Shown: positions 7,127 to 9,715 of the stretch, piece after piece
Layout of the letters: every line of letters starts with the position of its first letter
How positions within the stretch are numbered: position 1 is the stretch's first letter
Origin: Roseburia sp.
GTDB lineage: Bacteria > Bacillota > Clostridia > Lachnospirales > Lachnospiraceae
NCBI GenBank assembly: GCA_030844625.1
Contig: JAUUNJ010000071.1
Location: 1 to 9,715, forward strand
Length of the DNA stretch: 9,715 nt
Reading direction: 5' to 3'
Notes under the pieces: generated by a model
Told to the model about the DNA's origin: nothing
The model's database searches: none
What the model saw: the letters and a program-made list of their open reading frames with translations, nothing else
Made by a program: the position numbers and the translations under genes

Positions 7127-7156
7127 ACAATCACTATATTCTGTTATTTGAGTATT

Positions 7157-7378
7157 TTATTGCAACGATTCTAATAAATCTATAATAGTATCAATATTTT
7201 CAAAATTATCTTCATTTCTCTCATCATACGGAATGTCTACATCAAACTGATCCTCCAGTCTTACAATTAATTCCATCAATTGCTTTGATTCCAAAAATTC
7301 CGCAATGCTTATGTCTTCATCATCCGGGTCCAACAATGGGTTGATGTCGCATAAAATTTCTACTATGTCATCTCTCAT
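7157..7378 (-). CDS. Small acyl-carrier-protein-like protein with an ESK attachment motif
   Basis: A 73-residue acidic protein with the four-helix pattern of acyl or peptidyl carrier proteins. The segment after the presumed phosphopantetheine site, QLMELIVRLEDQFDVDIP (33-50), matches the family's helix II and its following loop. Aligned on this, the attachment serine is Ser31, but its context is Glu-Ser-Lys instead of Asp-Ser-Leu. The serine is kept, so modification remains possible. AGGAGG at 7387-7392 lies 8 nt before the ATG. No fatty-acid, polyketide, NRPS or D-alanylation genes lie nearby; its neighbours are ligA upstream and a terminator downstream. It may share the ligA transcript, since no terminator is visible between them. 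It could be a second ACP, a DltC-like carrier or a non-modified relative. The pathway is unknown. Confidence 0.85.
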   Translation of the reverse strand: MRDDIVEILCDINPLLDPDDEDISIAEFLESKQLMELIVRLEDQFDVDIPYDERNEDNFENIDTIIDLLESLQ

Positions 7379-7386
7379 ATTTTTTT

Positions 7387-7392
7387 CCTCCT
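7387..7392 (-). promoter_or_regulatory. Strong ribosome binding site of the carrier-protein gene
   Basis: A full AGGAGG at 8-nt spacing from the ATG at 7378. It indicates that this short frame is a real, well-translated gene. Confidence 0.85.
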
Positions 7393-7427
7393 GAAAACCT
7401 GATTTTTAGAAATTTAATACAGATATA

Positions 7428-7456
7428 TATTTACCATATTATGTGCTACTGTTCAA
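7428..7456 (-). promoter_or_regulatory. Possible promoter of the carrier-protein gene
   Basis: TTGAAC (7451-7456) with TAAATA (7428-7433) at 17-nt spacing on the minus strand, downstream of the ligA stop. The -35 is good and the -10 poor; adjacent AT-rich hexamers offer alternatives. Read-through from ligA is also possible. Confidence 0.35.
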
Positions 7457-7490
7457 TATATTTACACCATTTTCTTATTTTATTTTTTAT

Positions 7491-9443
7491 TTACTGCCAC
7501 ATTTCCAGAAATTGCGTTTCCGTTATAATCTCCACTCCCAGCTCTTTTGCCTTTTTATTCTTTGAAGATGATGACAATGCATCATTATTAATCAGATAAT
7601 TTGTTTTGGACGTTACAGAACCGGTAACTTTTCCTCCACGCTGTTCAATGTATGCTTTTACCGCATTTCTATTAGGAAAATGTTCCACATTTCCCGTAAT
7701 TACAAAAGTAATTCCTTCCATACTCTGAACATTGTAATTTACTTCCGGTCTTGTTATTTCTACCTCTTTCAACAGTCTGTCCAGTTGTTCTGAATTGTCC
7801 CGATCAGCAAAATAATCACAGAATTTCTCGGCCATCTTATCACCGATACCATCAATTTCTATCAATTCATCCACAGTGGCATTTCTGATTTTTTCAATGT
7901 CAAAATTAAAAGCTTTACAAATAACCTTAGCATTGGCAACACCAATATTCGGAATTCCAAGGCTGTATATCAATGCCGGAAGATTAACCTTTCGTGCTTT
8001 CTCAAGAGAATCCATCAGATTATCGTAGGACTTCTGTCCAAACCCTGATGTATTAATAATCTCATCATGAAACCTGTCTAAATGGAAAAGATCCCCGAAC
8101 TCATGAATATAGCCTGCATCAATAAATTTCTCCAATGTTTCCTCCGATAAACCTTCTATATTCATTGCATTTCTGGACACAAACAGCGTATAAAGCTTAA
8201 TATGTTTGGCAGGACATTGTCTGTTCGCACAATACAGAGTCTTCACACCATTCTCATTTCTGATTTCCGTCTTTTGCCCACATGCAGGACATTTATCCGG
8301 AATATGCTCCATTCCACTTGCCGTAATGTTTTCAGATATCTGTGGGATAATCATATTTGCCTTATAAACCTTAATCCGGTCACCCGCACTCAGCTTTAAT
8401 TCTTCCATAATACTTATATTGTGTACACTTGCCCTGCTTACGGTTGTTCCCTCCAGTTCTACCGGTTCAAAAACAGCTACCGGATTAATCAGTCCGGTTC
8501 GACTTGGACTCCATTCGATATATTTCAGTGTGGTTTCTGCCTGCTCATCTTCCCATTTAAACGCCATTCCATTTCGCGGAAACTTTGCTGTACTTCCAAG
8601 AGAAAGTCCATAGTCTATATCATCAAACATTAAAACAAGTCCATCGGAGGGATAATCATAATTCTTTACCTTTTCTGCAAAATACTGCACCGCCTCCTCC
8701 ATAGAATTTCGGCTGACAGGCTTTCGCTCAACCACCTCAAAGCCCTGCTCCTCCATCCACTCAAACTGCCTTTCGATGGAATTACGGAAATCCACCGCTT
8801 CCGCACTAATTAATGCAAACGCCACAAAGTTTACATTCCGCTGTGCAGTAATTTCACTGTTTAACTGCCTTACCGAACCGGAGCATAGATTTCTTGGATT
8901 CTTATATTTTGCCTCTGCATCCTGGATCTCCCGGTTAATCTGTTCAAAATCCGAGTATTTGATTATCGCTTCTCCCCGAAGGGTAAGCTTTCCTCTATAT
9001 GCAATTGACAAAGGAATGTTCTTAAAGGTTCTGGCATTGGCAGTAATAACTTCTCCCACCTGTCCGTTACCTCTTGTGACCGCCTTTACAAGCTGCCCGT
9101 TTTCATACGAAAGAACTACTGTCAATCCATCCAGTTTCCATGACAACAAACATTTTCTATCCCCTGCAAAATCAGCAAGAACTTCCACTTCCTTTGTCTT
9201 ATCCAGCGAAAGCATTGGACTCTCATGCTGTTCCTTGGGCAGTTCGCTGACTACTTCATACCCCACATTCACTGTAGGACTTCCAGCCAGCACCATCCCT
9301 GTTTCTTTTTCCAGTTCTGCCAGTTCGTCATATAATCTGTCATACTCCAGATTAGACATTATTTCATTGGCTTCCTGATAATATGCCTTGTTTGCCCTGT
9401 TCAATAATTCAACTAATTCTTTTATTCGTTCAAACTTATTCAT
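7491..9443 (-). CDS. ligA: NAD-dependent DNA ligase LigA, divergent active-site motifs
   Basis: A 650-residue ligase that seals nicks using NAD+, with the full bacterial LigA layout. Domain Ia is residues 1-65. The adenylation domain has catalytic Lys103 in SWKLDG, LRGE at 155-158, PRNLCSGSVRQL at 183-194, SDGLV at 266-270 and Lys296 in AFKW. An OB fold follows to about 370. The zinc finger uses Cys385, Cys388, Cys405 and Cys410. Helix-hairpin-helix repeats span about 415-560 and a BRCT domain 575-650. Several usually conserved positions differ: Tyr22 and Asn31 where E. coli LigA has His23 and Asp32, Ser101 for Glu113, and TRGNG for TRGDG. I recall similar sequences in Lachnospiraceae. The ATG at 9443 is chosen because GGAG (9450-9453) precedes it by 6 nt. 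An in-frame ATG at 9455 lacks such a site. Confidence 0.94.
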   Translation of the reverse strand: MNKFERIKELVELLNRANKAYYQEANEIMSNLEYDRLYDELAELEKETGMVLAGSPTVNVGYEVVSELPKEQHESPMLSLDKTKEVEVLADFAGDRKCLLSWKLDGLTVVLSYENGQLVKAVTRGNGQVGEVITANARTFKNIPLSIAYRGKLTLRGEAIIKYSDFEQINREIQDAEAKYKNPRNLCSGSVRQLNSEITAQRNVNFVAFALISAEAVDFRNSIERQFEWMEEQGFEVVERKPVSRNSMEEAVQYFAEKVKNYDYPSDGLVLMFDDIDYGLSLGSTAKFPRNGMAFKWEDEQAETTLKYIEWSPSRTGLINPVAVFEPVELEGTTVSRASVHNISIMEELKLSAGDRIKVYKANMIIPQISENITASGMEHIPDKCPACGQKTEIRNENGVKTLYCANRQCPAKHIKLYTLFVSRNAMNIEGLSEETLEKFIDAGYIHEFGDLFHLDRFHDEIINTSGFGQKSYDNLMDSLEKARKVNLPALIYSLGIPNIGVANAKVICKAFNFDIEKIRNATVDELIEIDGIGDKMAEKFCDYFADRDNSEQLDRLLKEVEITRPEVNYNVQSMEGITFVITGNVEHFPNRNAVKAYIEQRGGKVTGSVTSKTNYLINNDALSSSSKNKKAKELGVEIITETQFLEMWQ

Positions 9444-9449
9444 TTCTGA

Positions 9450-9453
9450 CTCC
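9450..9453 (-). promoter_or_regulatory. Ribosome binding site deciding the ligA start
   Basis: GGAG, 6 nt before the ATG at 9443. It overlaps the alternative ATG at 9455, which has no purine-rich site upstream, so the downstream start is preferred. Confidence 0.6.
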
Positions 9454-9482
9454 ATTACATTAATTCGATTTATTTATGTCAA
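9454..9482 (-). promoter_or_regulatory. Candidate sigma-A promoter of ligA
   Basis: A perfect TTGACA (9477-9482) and TGTAAT (9454-9459) are separated by 17 nt on the minus strand. The predicted start of transcription (about 9446-9447) would fall only a few bases before the chosen ATG and beyond the GGAG site, implying a nearly leaderless message. Alternatively the match is fortuitous and ligA is read from the upstream gene. Confidence 0.5.
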
Positions 9483-9507
9483 TAATTCATGTTTCTACTT
9501 ATTAACA

Positions 9508-9715
9508 TTATTTTTTTTCTGTCTTTCCCTTTAAACTGTCTAAAAGTTTTTGACGTTCCTGATTCGAAACATCTCTGTATGTTCCTATTGGTAAAATGCC
9601 CAATTCCACATTCATTACTCTGATTCTTTTTAATTTCTGTACATGATATCCCAATTCCTCACACATTCTTCGTATCTGCCGGTTCAATCCCTGAGTCAAA
9701 ATTATGTTAAATGTA
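9508..9715 (-). CDS. 23S rRNA pseudouridine synthase, RluF/RluB-like, C-terminal fragment
   Basis: Only the last 68 or so codons are in the window; the frame is open through the right edge with TFNIIL before the diagnostic block. LTQGLNRQIRRMCEELGYHV followed by KLKRIRVMNVELG, then GTYRDVS, is the conserved C-terminal end of RsuA/RluB/RluF-type synthases, which convert specific rRNA uridines to pseudouridine. The LTQGLNRQIRRMCE wording is closest to RluF (23S rRNA U2604 in E. coli), so RluF is the preferred but unproven subfamily. The catalytic aspartate and any S4 domain lie outside the window. The gene ends in a TAA at 9508-9510 with a lysine-rich tail. About 64 nt without a hairpin separate it from ligA, so read-through into ligA is possible. 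Confidence 0.88.
   Translation of the reverse strand, partial: TFNIILTQGLNRQIRRMCEELGYHVQKLKRIRVMNVELGILPIGTYRDVSNQERQKLLDSLKGKTEKK

Noticed and set aside
8776..9378. 200-codon open frame on the plus strand opposite ligA
   Set aside because: It is antisense to a complete, motif-rich LigA, has a low-complexity Ser/Leu-rich composition and no family motif. It is best explained as a shadow of the ligA codon pattern.
1..9715. Search for tRNA or rRNA genes, CRISPR repeats, insertion sequences, phage genes and origins
   Set aside because: No repeat arrays, transposase or integrase motifs, terminal inverted repeats or RNA-gene signatures were seen by eye on either strand.

Overview
The window comes from a low-GC Gram-positive chromosome, most likely a Lachnospiraceae-type Clostridia. 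Supporting this are the AT-rich composition, strong AGGAGG-type ribosome sites, sigma-A-like promoters, a BceRS-BceAB peptide-sensing module, a YtrA-type GntR/ABC operon, and a LigA with an SWKLDG active-site context that I recall from Lachnospiraceae. Family names come from reading the sequence, not from a search. Every gene lies on the minus strand, so transcription runs from high to low coordinates.

Right end (7157-9715): the C-terminal part of an RluF/RluB-like 23S rRNA pseudouridine synthase, cut by the window edge; a full-length NAD-dependent DNA ligase whose adenylation region departs from the textbook motifs at several positions; and a solitary 73-residue acyl-carrier-like protein with Glu-Ser-Lys where Asp-Ser-Leu is usual. 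A strong hairpin terminator follows the carrier gene.

Middle (2319-6986): a complete antimicrobial-peptide sensing and resistance module. It has an OmpR-family response regulator and a short-loop, BceS-like histidine kinase (ATGA overlap), then a terminator and a promoter region with TTACA/TGTAA dyads. The BceA-like ATPase and the 10-TM BceB-like permease follow (14-nt overlap), then a second terminator. By family precedent, the transporter senses a cell-wall-active peptide and signals through the kinase, and the regulator raises transporter expression.

Left end (1-2248): a second, separately controlled ABC operon. A near-consensus promoter (TTGACA-N17-TATTAT) carries a perfect 9-bp dyad over the start site. 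It drives a YtrA-like GntR repressor, an ABC-2 ATPase (ATGA overlap) and a multi-TM permease (11-nt overlap) that runs off the left edge. The window is thus mostly an envelope-stress locus with two stacked ABC systems, one controlled by a two-component system and one by a GntR repressor. I see no RNA genes, insertion sequences, CRISPR arrays or phage genes.
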